Positions 1 through 12,295 are shown, counted from the first letter of the stretch. The stretch: DNA of 64,000 nucleotides from Atherix ibis (GCA_958298945.1 OY282607.1:30016500-30080499); one strand, 5' to 3'. The notes: generated from the letters alone by a model not told the origin. Translations and numbers: made by a program.

Positions 1-355
1 TATTAAATACGACTAAAAATCCAATTAGCATAAAATTTAATATTAAATTTAGATATATAAACGGTGTAGACGTCCCAATAAAATAAACGGTTAATTTAAA
101 ATAAACTAAATGGCTTGGGTGAGATCTTCAGTTTCATACTATGTCAGATTACATCAGGTCGTACCTCCAATCAGAAAATTTTTAATTCATAACGCTTAAG
201 TTTGAAACTATGTCAAACCGGCCTAGTCTCATAAAATATTCAATTCATAATTTTATAAGAGGTTTTTCAATACGGGTTATAGGGTTTCAAATGGGCTGTG
301 TGGCCATATTAAAAATATCAAAATCTTTGGTTTCTGTCAGTTGTATTAAGAAAAA
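1..355. other. non-coding left edge
   Basis: A+T-rich sequence with only short chance frames. No transposon protein or terminal repeat was recognised. Confidence 0.5.
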
Positions 356-1335
356 ATGAATTTGTTCATAAAAAGATACACGCTCCAACAACGCTTAAAA
401 ATATCAGATTTCTTTATCAAAACAAACGATTTTTTATTGCAACTTATCGAGCACATCTTCCGATTTATGATCGTCATAATTGGGCTAGTGTGCTCGCTAT
501 TCAATGTTCGTGCAGAAGTAAAACAAACATCCGGTCGAAGTATCGAGAACATTGTTGCCGTTCAGGCAAGTGTTGATGAATAAGCAAATCTATCGATTTC
601 AAGACGTTCTCAACATTTAGGACTGTCTGCTACAACAACATACCGTATTTTACGGTTGAATTTGGGCTTACATCCTCACTAAATTCTTATCACATAATAA
701 TTTAAGTTATTGAACCATTAAAAATGCCATGAATTTACTGATTTATGTTCTGGGCAAACTTTCAAATAATGCTGACTCTTCCAAGAAAATCATGTTCTGA
801 AAAAACGGCGCATTTTCATCTTTCTGGAGCAATGAAAAAATAAAACTGTCATTATTGGGCTAAAGCCAATCTATACATTTTTTACGAGGAACCTTTTTAT
901 CCTGAAATAGTTACCGTTTGGTATGGTTTATGGCACACCGGTCTTTAGTTTTGTTCAAAATTAGTAAGGAATTGTCGTTGCTGTGAATGGTGAACAGTAC
1001 AGATAACGAACTTTTTATGATCTAAAATGAAAGATATTGATTTAGTGAATATATGGTTTAGAAAAAAAGGCACTACCAGCCACACAACCTATGCCATAAT
1101 CCATTAATTACGAGAAATGTTTGGCAAGTCGATAATTTCAAGAAATTCAGATGTGCAATGGCCTCCATGAAGTTGTGCTTTATCATCTTTAGACTTCTTC
1201 TTTTGGGGTTATTTGAAGTCATTAGTATATGTCAATAAGCTAGCAATCATTAGTGCATTAAAATACATCAAATAAATCTGGATTTATTTCATAGGGTGGT
1301 CGAAAATTGGAACCATCGTATTCGGTATTTTACTC
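356..1335 (+). pseudogene. DD41D-type Tc1/mariner-like transposase, decayed
   Basis: Read across frames, this stretch follows in order the DUF4817-type transposases common in insects. From the ATG at 356 there is a helix-turn-helix-like start (RYTLQQRLKI, then TYRAHLPIYDRHNW one frame over), then RRSQHLGLSATTTYRIL near 600-660, AHFHLSGAMKK near 820, VTVWYGLWH near 910, a GTTSHTT block near 1080 and LDFFLWGYLKSLVY near 1190-1230. The first catalytic Asp is lost (SEKTAHF where SDEAHF is expected), the second is Lys (RKKGTTSHT), and the third is kept (codon 1192-1194). Counting gives 41 positions between the second and third catalytic sites, the DD41D spacing. At least five frameshifts and several stops make it inactive. 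I could not define terminal inverted repeats. The family call comes from remembered motif order. Confidence 0.75.
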
Positions 1336-4300
1336 TTGGTATTTCACTTTATTCGGTATTTTTTGCTGAAAATAAATTTCATGGATTATAGTTCAAAATA
1401 AAATAAAAAAATTTTTCTCTTCTAAAGTTATTTTTTGTTTTATTTAAAAAAAAAAAACATTTCACTTTTCTTCAAAAACCCTGTATGACCCCAACTCATG
1501 AATTGGAAACTTTTTCAATTTCTTAACATATGTCCCCAAAATATTTTCTTAAAGTTTTTATAAATAAAATATTACAAATGGTTTTTATTGTTTCCAAATG
1601 TCTTATTACATATTTTTATAATTTACTCTTTAATCCAATAAATAAAAAAAGGAGTTAGTTTTTTTTTTAATTTTCAACAATAGTTTGAAATATACTCTAA
1701 TAAATTCGAAAAACTTTCATAAAAGCTTGTGGCTAGAAGCCTTTAATCATAATTAATAAAATGAATTATTTACTAACATTTGAAGATATCTTAATTTGGA
1801 AAAGTTTCAAATTAATACAAATGCAATTTAAGGCAGTGACACAAAACAGTTTAACAATTTAATGACATTATTATAATTTAAGTACATCCATAATGGAACA
1901 AAGGATTTTATAATGTCCTTGTATATTGCAGTTATATTGGTTTTTGGCGTTTACTTGCAAGCTGGTACCAATTATCTTCAGAGTTGAGTCCAGTTCGACG
2001 GAATGAATTCTACATTTTATATCAGTGGCTACTACCACTCGAAATCGCCGAGACCATTAATAGGGTAAAATGGCATCGTTTTTGAAAATTACCATCGGTT
2101 TTTGTTGTTAACAATAATCGAAGTCCACCAATGCTCTATTGGTATATGTTCAGAGTCGTTACGATGCTCTAAGGACACTGTTAGGAGTTGCGTCGAAAGC
2201 AAGTGGTCAGCCAATTTGTGTTAACACTTCTCATTACGATTAGCTATTAATTTAGACATTCGAAAGATTATTTAAATTTGATTGCAAACTAAAAAGGGTA
2301 TTCATGTATATACGATATTTGTGAAATTTTATTTTCTCCTAATGGGATCCTTTTGGTTACTGTTCATATCCGGTTATATCTTCTATCTGGTCAGTAACTG
2401 TCCTTTAACATTTTATTCTACTATTAATTATAATTTTACGTACATAATGTTACCAACACGATTAGTCGAATTTGTAACTAATCCAATTATATAAAATCCT
2501 TGTTATTTTCTTTTACGAACCTTTTTCCTTTTACGTTAGTAATAACATATTTCAATTAAGCAATAATAATTTTATAAAAATATCACAATCACATGTCAGA
2601 ATTTACAGAGTTTTTTTTGTATTAGAAGTTCATTAATTAGTTTATTTAATTTGTTATAAAAGCAATTTCGAAACTTCATTTTTTACAAAATTTTAGTTAA
2701 ATTACTATTGACTAGACTTACAAATAAATTTTAAGGGAAAAACGATTGCTTGACGTCTCAATTGCTTATTTTACAGAAGCTCTTGACGATAAAATAGAAA
2801 AGGGATTATTGGAAATTTATGCGTAGCCGATTATTAAGAATATTAAATTTAATTTTCTTAATATAAAAAATATTTACATATTAATATAGAAAAAACATAT
2901 AAATTGTAGACGCTAAGATAAAAATATTTTCATTTTTTTTTAATCATAATTCTTCTTTTACAAATGAGAATGGCTTATAGAGTTAAAGACAATAAATAGT
3001 CTCGAGAAGAAGTCGTCCTTGCTAAGACTTTCTAAAGTACATTATATTAATCAATTGTCTTTACTACCAAATTTCCAGACAACTTTTTATTACTTGAACA
3101 AATTTGTATCCAAATAAAATGAATAAGGACAATTCATATTCAATGAAAAAAATTGTTGATTTTTCTGATACTTAACTAAATTTTATCCTTTCTTACCATT
3201 GCAACTGGTAAACTTAAAAAGAAAACTGTTTTTTTCTGGTAAACTTTCGTCTCAAAATAGTGCCAAATTTTATTGTTGAAGACAAAGAAAAACTTTTTTT
3301 TACCGTACATCGAACTTGGCTAATCTAACGATTAAAGTGTTTTGTCTAGAAATGATAATAAGAATGGTGAACGGAAAAATCAAAATAGATACTAAAAAAG
3401 CAGTAATTGTATTAAATTTATGTAAATTGTAAGAAAACCGAAAATCCTTAGTTCAAAAACAAGGGGACTAAATTGCCAGCGATATAATCTTGTGTTGGCT
3501 TGTTACCATATGGACCGAGAAGTATCATTGTTGAGGAGGAGATAACACTAAAAGGACAAATGGAACGAAGGTGGATGATACCCACTTTTTGGTGAATATA
3601 CCCTCACCATCTTATCTTAAAGGATTTTTAGTATTTTCCACTTCAAAAACTGAAAGTTTCCTTGGCTAAAGATAAACATTTTACAATAACGGCATACTTA
3701 TACCCACGCCAAACCGTAAGGATTCAAAGGATCGGCATTTGTTCAATTTCGATTTGTATGGAAATAAAAAAAAAACAACAACCTTTTAGGAACTGATTTT
3801 AGAGAATTGATTGAACTGATTTTGAAAATCTTTGTCTTATGTTTATTTTTATTGCCTTTTAGTTTCGTATATCCTATTTTAAGGAAACTTATTCTCTCAT
3901 ATGCCAAGGATTCGAAACTAAACATAACTTAAGAACCTGATTTCAATGATAATTTTCCTTAATCTATCTTCGATGATTTTAGAGAATTACGTTCAGTTCC
4001 TTATCGAAAATAAAATATAAAATTTGGTTTTTCTTCTTATCTTGAAATGTGGCCAATTCTTATTATCGATTGTATTTTTTATTTCATTTATTTATTGTAT
4101 AACTTTAAGAAGTGTATGAGATTATTATAAAGATAGATGTGGAATTAGTTGGAATTCTGGGTTGGCAGTACGTAATGAGTGTGAAGGATATCCTTGTCAA
4201 GATAAATTTATTTGAGGCAATTTCAAAATGGATCAGCAGCGAGTTTTCCACACAAAAAAAAATATTTTTATATGAACAAGTCGACCATGTATCAGTGTAC

Positions 4301-4813
4301 ACGTACATTTATATCCATATAAGTATAAGCAAAGGATACTAATGTTACTGAGCCGCATCAATAACAGGATTATCATATGTCGAAATTTCAGCCACTTATC
4401 CAATGCTTCTCTATCTTCTATCCGATTTTATTTATATTTCCATTTATTCTTCTTTCATCTTATTCCCTATATTTTCATCTTTTGATAAACATTCCTTGTT
4501 TATAATGTTAGATATATTTTCTTGGTAGTATCTCCAAATTCGTTAATCACGTCATAGAAGAACGACAGTACTATTTATATATACGTACATATAAAAACAT
4601 AAAAATTGGACCTTAAATTTGATATATTTCGTTCGGGAATAAAGCTGCACACATTATCTCATCTTTAATATTAAAAGTTCAACAGTATTCATTTTATAGT
4701 TTGGAAATTATTGTCCTGTCATTTAATATCTGTGAAATATATTTTTTATTTAAGTTAAAATTTACTTACACAAAAATTTGGCATTTAGGATTGTAAAATA
4801 TTTTTTAAAAATG
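1336..4813. other. non-coding, no recognised element
   Basis: A+T-rich DNA with long A and T runs (for example near 1445 and 2930). Frames of 60-76 codons near 2282, 3743 and 4112 have no recognisable motif, and two of them overlap on opposite strands, as chance frames do. Nothing supported. Confidence 0.4.
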
Positions 4814-4847
4814 CCACGTGTATAAGCTTAAATCCACTATTTTTTAA

Positions 4848-5686
4848 TCAAAAAAACACAATTTTTTCAAAGTACTTGCCCTCGCTAGCTACACATTTTT
4901 CCCATCTTTCGGGCAATTTGTGGACACCACGCCAAAAAAATTCCTTCTCTTTTGAGGCAAACCACTCATCAAGCCATTTTCGGACGTCTTCGTAAGAATC
5001 GAAGCGCTGCTCAGCGAACGTGTGGCCCATCGACGAAAACAGGTGGTAGTCCGAAGGAGCTAGGTCTGGTGAATAAGCGGGGTGGGGCAGCACCTCCCAG
5101 TTGAGTATCTCCAAGTAGTTTTTGACCATTTTTGGTATTGGGGAAGATGTTGATGATTGGCCGGGATGAATCCACGATTTCTTACGTTTAGGATTCTCGA
5201 AATATATTCATTTTTCATCGCCTGTCATAATACAATGCAGGAACGACTTTCTTTTTTGTATGGCGAGCAAGATTTCGCATGTGTTTTGGCTTCGCTCCGT
5301 CTGCCTATCGTTCAATTCATGCGGCACCCATTTTCCGATCTATTCAATCTTTCCCATGGCCCGCAAACGCATGGAAATGGCTAGTTGAGTAACACCCAAT
5401 TGCTCCGCGAGCATTTTTTGCGATTGGGCGTCATGTTCGTCCAAAAGAGTCTACAATTGATGATCCTCAACCTTCCTAGGCCGATTTTCACGATTCTTGT
5501 CTCATAAGTCAAAATTGCCGTCTTTGAACCGATGAAACCAATCTCGGCAAGTTGTTTCCTATAAAGCACTATCACCGTAGGCCTCCATAAGCATTCGATG
5601 CGCGATTCAGCAGCCGATTTCTCTAAATTGAAGCATAAAAGCAGAGCTTCCCGAATATGCTCTTTTTCTGGCACAAAACTGGACAT
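4848..5686 (-). pseudogene. mauritiana-type mariner transposase, deleted and frameshifted
   Basis: Minus-strand frames resemble Mos1-type transposase (DD34D mariner), which cuts and pastes its own element at TA sites. The N terminus starts MSSFVPEKEH at 5686 and breaks frame after about 30 residues. The middle keeps TGDEK, so the first catalytic Asp is present, but the next codon (normally Trp) is a stop. A deletion then joins the middle to NYLEILNWEVLPHPAYSPDL near 5100, removing the segment that carries the second catalytic Asp (HDNAPSHT in the sister copies). The third is present in APSDYHLF. The C terminus runs to the normal YFEK-like end near 4850. Inactive. Confidence 0.85.
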
Positions 5687-5786
5687 AATTACCAAAGGAA
5701 AATTGTATGTTGTTGTACGAAATTGCTGACAATGTGCACCGATTAATATTGACAGATGTCAAACTCATAAAAAAAAAGTATGGCGT

Positions 5787-5794
5787 GTCCATGG
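5787..5794. repeat. 8-bp target site duplication, left copy (gtccatgg)
   Basis: The identical octamer occurs at 7275-7282. The sister mariners at 15.1 and 29.7 kb have a single cccatgg at this place, so the octamer was duplicated on insertion. Confidence 0.85.
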
Positions 5795-7274
5795 CTTAGA
5801 TTAAAGAATACCTGGATAGGCCCCTACCGTATATGTATACACATTTTTGTGTCCAACTTATTGCCAAGCGGTGAGAAATGGCAAAAGCAGGATATTTTTG
5901 TGTATATTTTTTTATGTAGACATGACACCCACTGCCATCTAGTTGTCGTAATACAAATTTATTGAATTGCAAAATCATAATTTATATTCATTTTAATATA
6001 CTTATTGGAAACAAAAATACAATTTAAACACAACGACAGGCAATTTTTATTTTTTGTACAATCTTTTGATACGGAATGGAATTCTATTTTAGGTTTATTA
6101 TTACTTCCGGAAATATAAATCAAATATAAAGCGCCTCAATTTTGTGGACATTAGGAGAGTTTTCAAACGCGCCATTCTCCATGAAAGTAGTGACATACCG
6201 AAAACAGCGGGCTATTTTTAACATTTCTCAGTTGTTTTTTTTTGCGGTTCGGAAAGTGTTTTTAAAAGTGTTATTTCCATCTTTTTAGAACTATTTACGG
6301 AAAAGTAAATATTTATACAAATTGTTATATTATTAATAAAAGTTAATACGAAGTTTATATTTCAGGATATGAAGTGTTTTGTGAGAAATTGCTTCTCATA
6401 CGAAAAAATGAGGAAGCCGGGAATTTCTTTCTTTCGGTAAGTTGACATATTTATTTTTACAAAACAAATTAAGAAAAAGTTTATTTGTGATGTGCCTAAA
6501 TGGCTTTTAGTGATATCTTTTGTGTAAAAAGTGGTTAAAAAGTGAAAAGTTCGGCATTGAATAAATGTAAACAAATCCGATGTTGACAGTTCAATGTTTA
6601 CCATAAAATAGTACAGTGCCGGTGTATATAAAGTGTGTGTAAGAAAGTTTAAGGGACCGAATTTTTTTAATAGTGCGAATAATACTTCAATTTATGTTAT
6701 TTCTTAATTGAAAAAGTAAATGTGACGATCGAATATTTATATGTTGAGGAGGATAATGAACATGTAATATAAAAAAAATGATTGATATATAATTTTGCCT
6801 TAATTACTTTTATTTTCTAGGTCCCTAATAGCAGCACTGAATGTGAGGACTAGTCAACAAAGAAAGTAAGTAATTGTATACATGTATTATAATATTTTCT
6901 CCTATGCACATTGAAAGCATTGTTTTCTATTGATTCATTAAATTATTATGTTTTAATTAATAATATATAATGAAATAAAAAAATAAAGTATTAAAATAGA
7001 ATACTGTGTTTTATTGCATATTTACAAAACTAATTTTATCAAACAACAAGACCCGCAATATTAAAAAATCTGCTTCTTTACGCATATATGACATCACATA
7101 TGAAAATGATTTTGAACGAACCGCTTCAATCGCATACTGAACTTTTAATTTGGCCCCCAATGATTTACGCCATTTCTGTTGTATTGCATGTGTGTGCGTT
7201 CTATGAATGTATTGCCAACAAAAGTTGGACAGAATTTTTGTGTAGAGGCCTATCCAGTACTTCTTTAATCTAAG
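5795..7274 (+). mobile_element. P-like (THAP-type) DNA transposon, non-autonomous, nested in a mariner
   Basis: Both ends begin CTTAGATTAAAGAA when read inward. The similarity continues with small gaps through CTGGATAGGCC and GTCCAACTT for about 55-65 bp. The flanks are a perfect 8-bp duplication (gtccatgg). The 8-bp duplication together with a THAP-like first exon (6369-6436) points to the P superfamily. hAT elements also make 8-bp duplications, but their ends usually begin CAG and they carry BED rather than THAP fingers. At 1480 bp, with no long open frame, it is probably an internally deleted copy mobilised in trans. It inserted after the mauritiana mariner was already in place. The terminal sequence does not match any P-element end I remember, so the family may be undescribed or simply unknown to me. 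Confidence 0.7.
6369..6865 (+). pseudogene. THAP-like zinc-finger exon plus candidate second exon of a lost transposase
   Basis: A splice acceptor-like tttcag ends at 6365 and an ATG follows at 6369. The frame reads MKCFVRNC, then a basic stretch, then KPGISFF. This fits the start of a THAP DNA-binding finger: C-x4-C (here Cys3 and Cys8) and the G-(V/I)-S-F-(H/F) block. The frame meets a strong donor, gtaagt, at 6437. A polypyrimidine acceptor (tattttctag) ends at 6820, and a 45-nt open stretch runs to another gtaagt at 6866. The spliced frame stays open across that join, but I do not see the rest of the finger (Pro, Trp, C-x2-H), so the remainder is deleted or unrecognisable. P-element transposases use a THAP domain to bind near their ends. 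Confidence 0.5.
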
Positions 7275-7282
7275 GTCCATGG
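7275..7282. repeat. 8-bp target site duplication, right copy (gtccatgg)
   Basis: Matches 5787-5794 exactly. The mariner sequence resumes directly after it (tagcttaatacgctcactc), in register with the sister copies. Confidence 0.85.
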
Positions 7283-7399
7283 TAGCTTAATACGCTCACT
7301 CACGCCATCTATGACCAAACAGTGGATTTAAGCTTATACCACTGGTATTGTATTATAGAATAATATAAAAAATTTAAACAGAAGTGGTAATTCTGCCAT

Positions 7400-7870
7400 A
7401 GCCACGTTTCGTCATCAGCGATGAACATGTCAATGAGCAAAATTTCTTTATATAGGGTTCCAAAATCTATGAGTGACTGAAACGTGACTAGCTGATGTGC
7501 GTTTTGGTCGAAACCTTCATTTTCTATGAAAATGAAGAATGACAGATTGAAGGAGTATATTCTGAGCGCTATGACCATATGATAAACGATAATTTTTTGC
7601 CTTCAAGTTTGTTCCATTGACAAAATTTTTTCGGCCGAAACTGGAAGATATTAATTAGGACCATATAATGGGTCAATATGATGATACCACATGTCACATA
7701 ATATGGCAAATTTCCGCTATAGTGCATGATAAGTTCTCTGGATGTGTAATTTCAAGATTCAGTGGTGTCAATTGGCCTCCAAGGGTATGCAAAATTGACG
7801 CCGTTGAAGTTTTTCTTATAAATTTGCATCAAATATTATATTAATGAAGCTAATTTTGAAAATTTAGAGC
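7400..7870 (+). pseudogene. DD41D-type transposase remnant (C-terminal half)
   Basis: Plus-strand frames give HVNEQNF near 7420, FYENEE and SERYDHMIND near 7500-7580, TTCHIIW near 7690, and VISRFSGVNWPPR near 7750, followed by DAVEVFL where the family has TPLDFFL. The second site reads YDDTTCH (an extra Asp; the Gly after the catalytic Asp is lost), and the third catalytic Asp is Glu. The order and the 41-residue spacing match the copy at 0.36-1.3 kb. Several frame changes and stops make it inactive. The 5' half and the ends were not found; the fragment begins just past the mariner end at 7345. Confidence 0.7.
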
Positions 7871-10800
7871 AATTACAAATAACATCCACTAAAAATAGTG
7901 GAATTTAATATGTGCCCTATTTTCAAAGCACAAATTGGATAGACGTTTTGTAAATTATGATAAATATTTTCCCAACATTAGCTTTAATTAAAAATGTCAA
8001 ATTATATTATCAATAAAATATTTCCATCATAGAATTTTATTGAAAAGTGAAATTTTACATTTTAAACTTTATAGAAAAAAATTTGACTGAACAAACAAAA
8101 TATCGCCGCCATAATTTGCTCATAGTTAACAAAAGTGAAAACACGAATCGAATAACAATTTTTATTACAATTTCTTTAACTTCTGTCAATTTTCTATAGT
8201 ACCAAGAACAAGCCACCGCTTATAGTACCAGTCAATGGAAGAAAAGTTGTCACAGATATCAGAAACTTTTCTAATGGATTTTGGACTTTTCTAATGGATC
8301 AATGTCCTTGTTTTCTATAACTTTGCCACGAAGAACTAAAGACAGAAACAAAAAATGAAAACTTTTCGACTAGAATCAAACGTGTTACTCAGGCTAAAAG
8401 GAAGTTGTTATCGTTAGCATTTTCATATTGATCGCCCATCATTCAAAAAAGAAAAGAGAAAGCTTCTTTCTCACAGCAACCAAAGAAAAATTCCCGGGAC
8501 AAAACCCGGAGATATGATGAGTAGTATTGCCTGCGAAAAAGTGTGTTTCTGGTTCGTTAAACACGTCAGAGGAGAACGGTAGTGGGTGAAAGGACCACAA
8601 CCCAGAAAAGAAATTTCGTCCACGTAGAATATACATTTTTTTTCTGGAATACCAACAATGAATGCCATTCAAGACGGAAAATCAATACTGCCTTTTTGGG
8701 AAGTTACTGTCAACTTGTTTCATTCTTTGCCGTAAGATATTCAAGTATTAACGTAAAATCAATTTCGCCCATATTTAGATTTTCTTCCCCTTACACTAGT
8801 GCATATATACTTTTGGTTCTATGTATGCAAATTTATGATAAAATTATTAAATTGATTGACACATGGAAGAATATCAGGAATTTATTATAATCTCTTCAAA
8901 AATTGAATGAATTTCAAATACGGATTTTCTATTCAGACAACATTGTATGATCCTGAATTCCTCCATTATGCTTTTTGTATATTGTAATATTGAATATTTA
9001 AAAATTCTATAATATAATATAAAAGTCCATTTGCATTTTTATGAGAAGATTCTTTATTTTGATTATAAATTCAAAATCTTATCAAGGTTATTATGTAAGG
9101 ACAGTTGCCTATCGTTAGCAAGTCACCTTCCTTTTTCTGTCATAAGAATATTTAGGGAAATTATTTTTTATTCTATATATCAAATTTATGCCAATAACAA
9201 CTTCCATTAACTTTATTAAACATAATTGAAATTAATTTAATTGAATTTTCTAAGCAAATGTACAAATTCAGAAATTATTTTTTAAACTTTTGCAATAAAA
9301 TTATGCATTCAATTTCCTTTTAAAATTTAATTATAGCAATATTTTATTCAATATAAAATTAATAATTAAGAGCAATTTTATTAGTGGATCTCATAGAATT
9401 GTCATAAAAAAGCCGATTCAGTCTTTAAGTATTTTAGGCTTTAAGACAATAACGAATTGTGCTATAAATAACAAATTATCATTTTGGGGAGACATATGAG
9501 CATATCATGAATCTCTGTTTTGATCATAAGGTACCTCGATAAAAAGGCATTCAACCCATTTCGTTGTAGACATGGTCGTTGTTTTGCCATTCCGAAGATT
9601 TGTTACCACCAAAACTGTCCAACAGACAAAAATTTTCTACTAAGAGTACGACAACCAATGCCCAGGAACCGATTGTACGAAATTTTTATGTGAAATAAGA
9701 GACCACCCCACCCACAAGCTACAATATAAGCTTAGTTAAAAGCTCGATGAACAATCATAAAATCCATCCCTGGCGTAGTCTGTCCTTGCGTCCAATGTCA
9801 CATTTCATTTTTATCTCAAAGCGCTCCTCGTACAGTTCCCTTTGGACTAACCTTGTTAGGGTTTACATTACAATCAAAGCTGTTGACCACATGTGTGGCA
9901 AGAGTCGTTACCATCGAAAAATGTCCACTGTCTGGGAATCTCTTGGACATTGTGTACATGGCAGCCATGCAGGAATCTACCAATTCCTCGAAACGATTTT
10001 ATGTGAGCTTTTTATGCTCAAAATATGGTTCGTTATTGCACTATTAAATGGCTTTAATATTTTTATTGGGCTATAGAACTACTGTCGGCAAGTTGGTGTT
10101 CTTCTTCGGAGATATTTTTGCTTCCGGATATTGCCTAGAGTCACTATGATTTGCCGCCTGCCGTGCACTACAATGTCCAGCGCTCGCATAGACATTGTTT
10201 GTTTTTTTTCTTCTTCTTTTTTCCTATTTTAGAATCCTGCCGCGTTCGCCCACAACAATATCGTATAACAATGAATTATTGAAAGGGATATTTCCTTAAT
10301 CAATTCGATGAGTTTGGAAATATTAAATCGATTTTACGTTTGCCAAGGGCGACTTTAAATTCGTAGCACGTTCAGCTCATTTCGATTTCGTTTGCTTGGC
10401 ATTTTGCATGATCCGATTGTGCGGTATTTAACTAATATATTCTCTGTACGTACTAGCATTGCCTATATCGGTCAAATAATTTAATAGTTATTACGAGGAT
10501 ATACACACCCCCAGCGGATTGAGAATATTTCCGACTATGACCTGAATTGAAACGATTTCTACTCAGTTTAGTGCCTGGTCTTTCGATGCGGCCATAGTGC
10601 ATTACAAATCCAGATAAATGATCTTTCGTATCCTGAGGGATTTAGACTATGAAAAATAATTGATGATTTTTTCCATAGTTGATTTTTTTTTGTCTACAAA
10701 CAATAAAAAAATCAACTTTCTTCAGTTTTATCAAAACAAAATTGTTTCTTGCTTTTAGTGATAATTTCACATATAAAAAGCCATCAATTCATTTTCAATT

Positions 10801-11299
10801 CATTTCTTCATAAACGAGTCGACTGCAAAAATATTTCGCTTAAGTAAACCCAGTTTTTCTAAATACAAAAAATAATTGAATTATTATATAAGAGAAACAA
10901 CACAATTTAATTGCTTGAAAATTATTAAAATAATTCCAATTTTTCCATTAAGTTATTCTAGTCTGTTCAGTACCATTTATGGAAGTTCAATTGAAAATTG
11001 TCTGCAGAGCAATGTAAAGAAAAAGAATGTTTATTACTGAAACTAACCATTTCTGGAACTAAATAATAATCGACCAAATCGAATATGGAATAAACTACAT
11101 TCAGATGGTAGGAAATATGGCAGATGTACTTCTATTCATGTTTTGCAGGAGTACATAATGAAAACGAAATTGTAATTGAAACATTTTTGTTGGAAAAAAC
11201 ATTGATGAAAGCAGTAAAAATCTCCTCATTAAATTATAAGAAATACTGGAATTTCTTAGATATTTCTGGTTGCCATAGAAATTACAATGGTTGTATAAT
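7871..11299. other. non-coding, no recognised element
   Basis: No transposon motif was recognised. Frames of about 100 codons at 8582 and 9747 (both plus) have no family match. The 9.5-10.2 kb part is somewhat richer in G+C than its surroundings and could be decayed host or transposon sequence. I see nothing that decides. Confidence 0.35.
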
Positions 11300-11630
11300 T
11301 AATACCTGGCCTTGACAAGAAAGAATATTTTTTTCTATCCTTTAAGTTCGATGTATTGAGTAGAACAATTTTCTATTTTTTGTATCTCATCAAAAAAATA
11401 TGATTTTGCCAACTCTTCAATATAAGTGATGGTATTAGCAATCACCTCATCGGAAGTAAGAAATAATCATTTCGGGCTAAATGTAGCGAATGCACGTATG
11501 GTGGATGTGAAAATAATTCGTATCCCAACTCATGGAATTTTGCCATGGATTTTTCTTTCACAGCATTGTTGAAACGATCCAAAAAGTTGGCATATCAGAC
11601 CATTAATTCTTTTTGTCATTTTGAAGGTAA
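11300..11630 (-). pseudogene. mariner transposase C-terminal remnant (family also at 38.6 kb)
   Basis: The minus strand gives LDRFNNAVKEK, KFHELGYEL, HPPY, NDYFLLP, IEELAKSYFFDEIQKIE and QYIELKG in order, the C-terminal third of a mariner transposase. The third catalytic site survives in ARNDYFLLP. The 3' end near 11301 (aatacctggcctt) recurs at about 38.62 kb, where a similar remnant starts, so it is probably the family's terminus. The N-terminal part and the first two catalytic sites are missing. Confidence 0.65.
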
Positions 11631-11652
11631 TTGACATAAATTATACCGCGTA

Positions 11653-12295
11653 CGAGGTCTGTTCAAAAATTATAGCGAATTTTGAATTTCCGCGGGTTAC
11701 GTATATTCGATTTTCGATTTTTGTGGCGTTATGTTGGTACTCATGACAAGTTCGGCCATTTTGAATGTTCAGTTAATTTTCGACAGCTGTTTTGGCTCGT
11801 CTTCGATTTTTGCCCATTCCAAAACATGGATCAAAGAATCTATTTGGCTGCAGCATTATTAGTGTGTTGTTTTTGGCCAAAAATTCGCGCACAATCAACG
11901 ATGCGTAAGCAGGGGGGTTATCATGGCGCAAAAAACAATTTTAGTTCTTCCACAAATCCGGGCGTTTCTGGCCGATTGCTTCACGCAACGTGCGCATTAC
12001 TTACAGGTAATATTCCTTATTGACCGTTCTACCCTGTGGCAAAAACTCATGATGCATCACGCCCCTGTAATCGAAGAAAACTGTAAGCAAAACCTTCACA
12101 TTCGACCGAACTTGACGCACCTTTTTCGGTCTTGGCTCGTCTGGCAGTTTCCATTGGGATGATTGAGCTTTGGTTTCCACGCTATAACCATAAACCCATG
12201 ATTCGTCACCAGTTATGACCCTTTGGTCGAGCCAAAACACGTACAAGCAAAGCAGCTGTCAAAATTTGGGTTGTCGCGGACGGGAACAGACCTCG
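11653..12295. mobile_element. rearranged mariner (CGAGGTCTGTTC family) with 5'-type sequence at both ends
   Basis: Flanked by TA at 11651-11652 and 12296-12297; the left end is CGAGGTCTGTTC. The left ~180 bp match, in plus orientation, the 5' end and 5' untranslated region seen at the right end of the 46.7-48.0 kb copy, including the start codon followed by GATCAAAGAATC at 11826-11840. The sequence then jumps to the coding strand's complement (ggctgcagcattattag), so the rest lies in minus orientation from the C-terminal region back toward the N terminus. It ends with a scrambled 5' piece (aaagcagctgtc, then an internal tttgggttgtcgcgg block, then the terminal gaacagacctcg). No frame can encode a working transposase. 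The copy at 19.2 kb has the same plan. Confidence 0.8.

Larger units (their letters stand above)
4814..7345 (-). mobile_element. Mos1-like (mauritiana) mariner, interrupted by a second transposon
   Basis: The left end reads CCACGTGTATAAGCTTAAAT. The right end, read inward, is CCAGTGGTATAAGCTTAAAT, giving matching terminal inverted repeats. The right flank is the expected TA (7346-7347); the left flank is TG, one change from TA. The transposase lies on the minus strand, and the last 63 bp of the element (7283-7345) are separated from it by a 1480-bp insertion at 5795-7274. Removing the insertion and one 8-bp duplicate gives about 1.04 kb, shorter than a 1.3-kb mariner because roughly 0.3 kb of the transposase is also deleted. 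Sister copies at 14.0 and 28.6 kb have the same end sequences. Confidence 0.88.

Noticed and set aside
5157..5384. 75-codon plus-strand frame
   Set aside because: Antisense of the mauritiana transposase; a similar antisense frame appears at the sister copy at 14618-14839.
5795..7274. hAT superfamily for the nested element
   Set aside because: The 8-bp duplication fits, but the ends do not begin CAG and the only exon seen looks like THAP, so the P superfamily is preferred. Kept as the main alternative.
9747..10076. 109-codon frame as a possible gene
   Set aside because: No motif, a second overlapping frame of similar quality, and no start or polyadenylation context worth reporting.
11682..12162. 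Plus-strand frames of 79-113 codons
   Set aside because: Same reason: leader sequence plus antisense transposase of the rearranged mariner.
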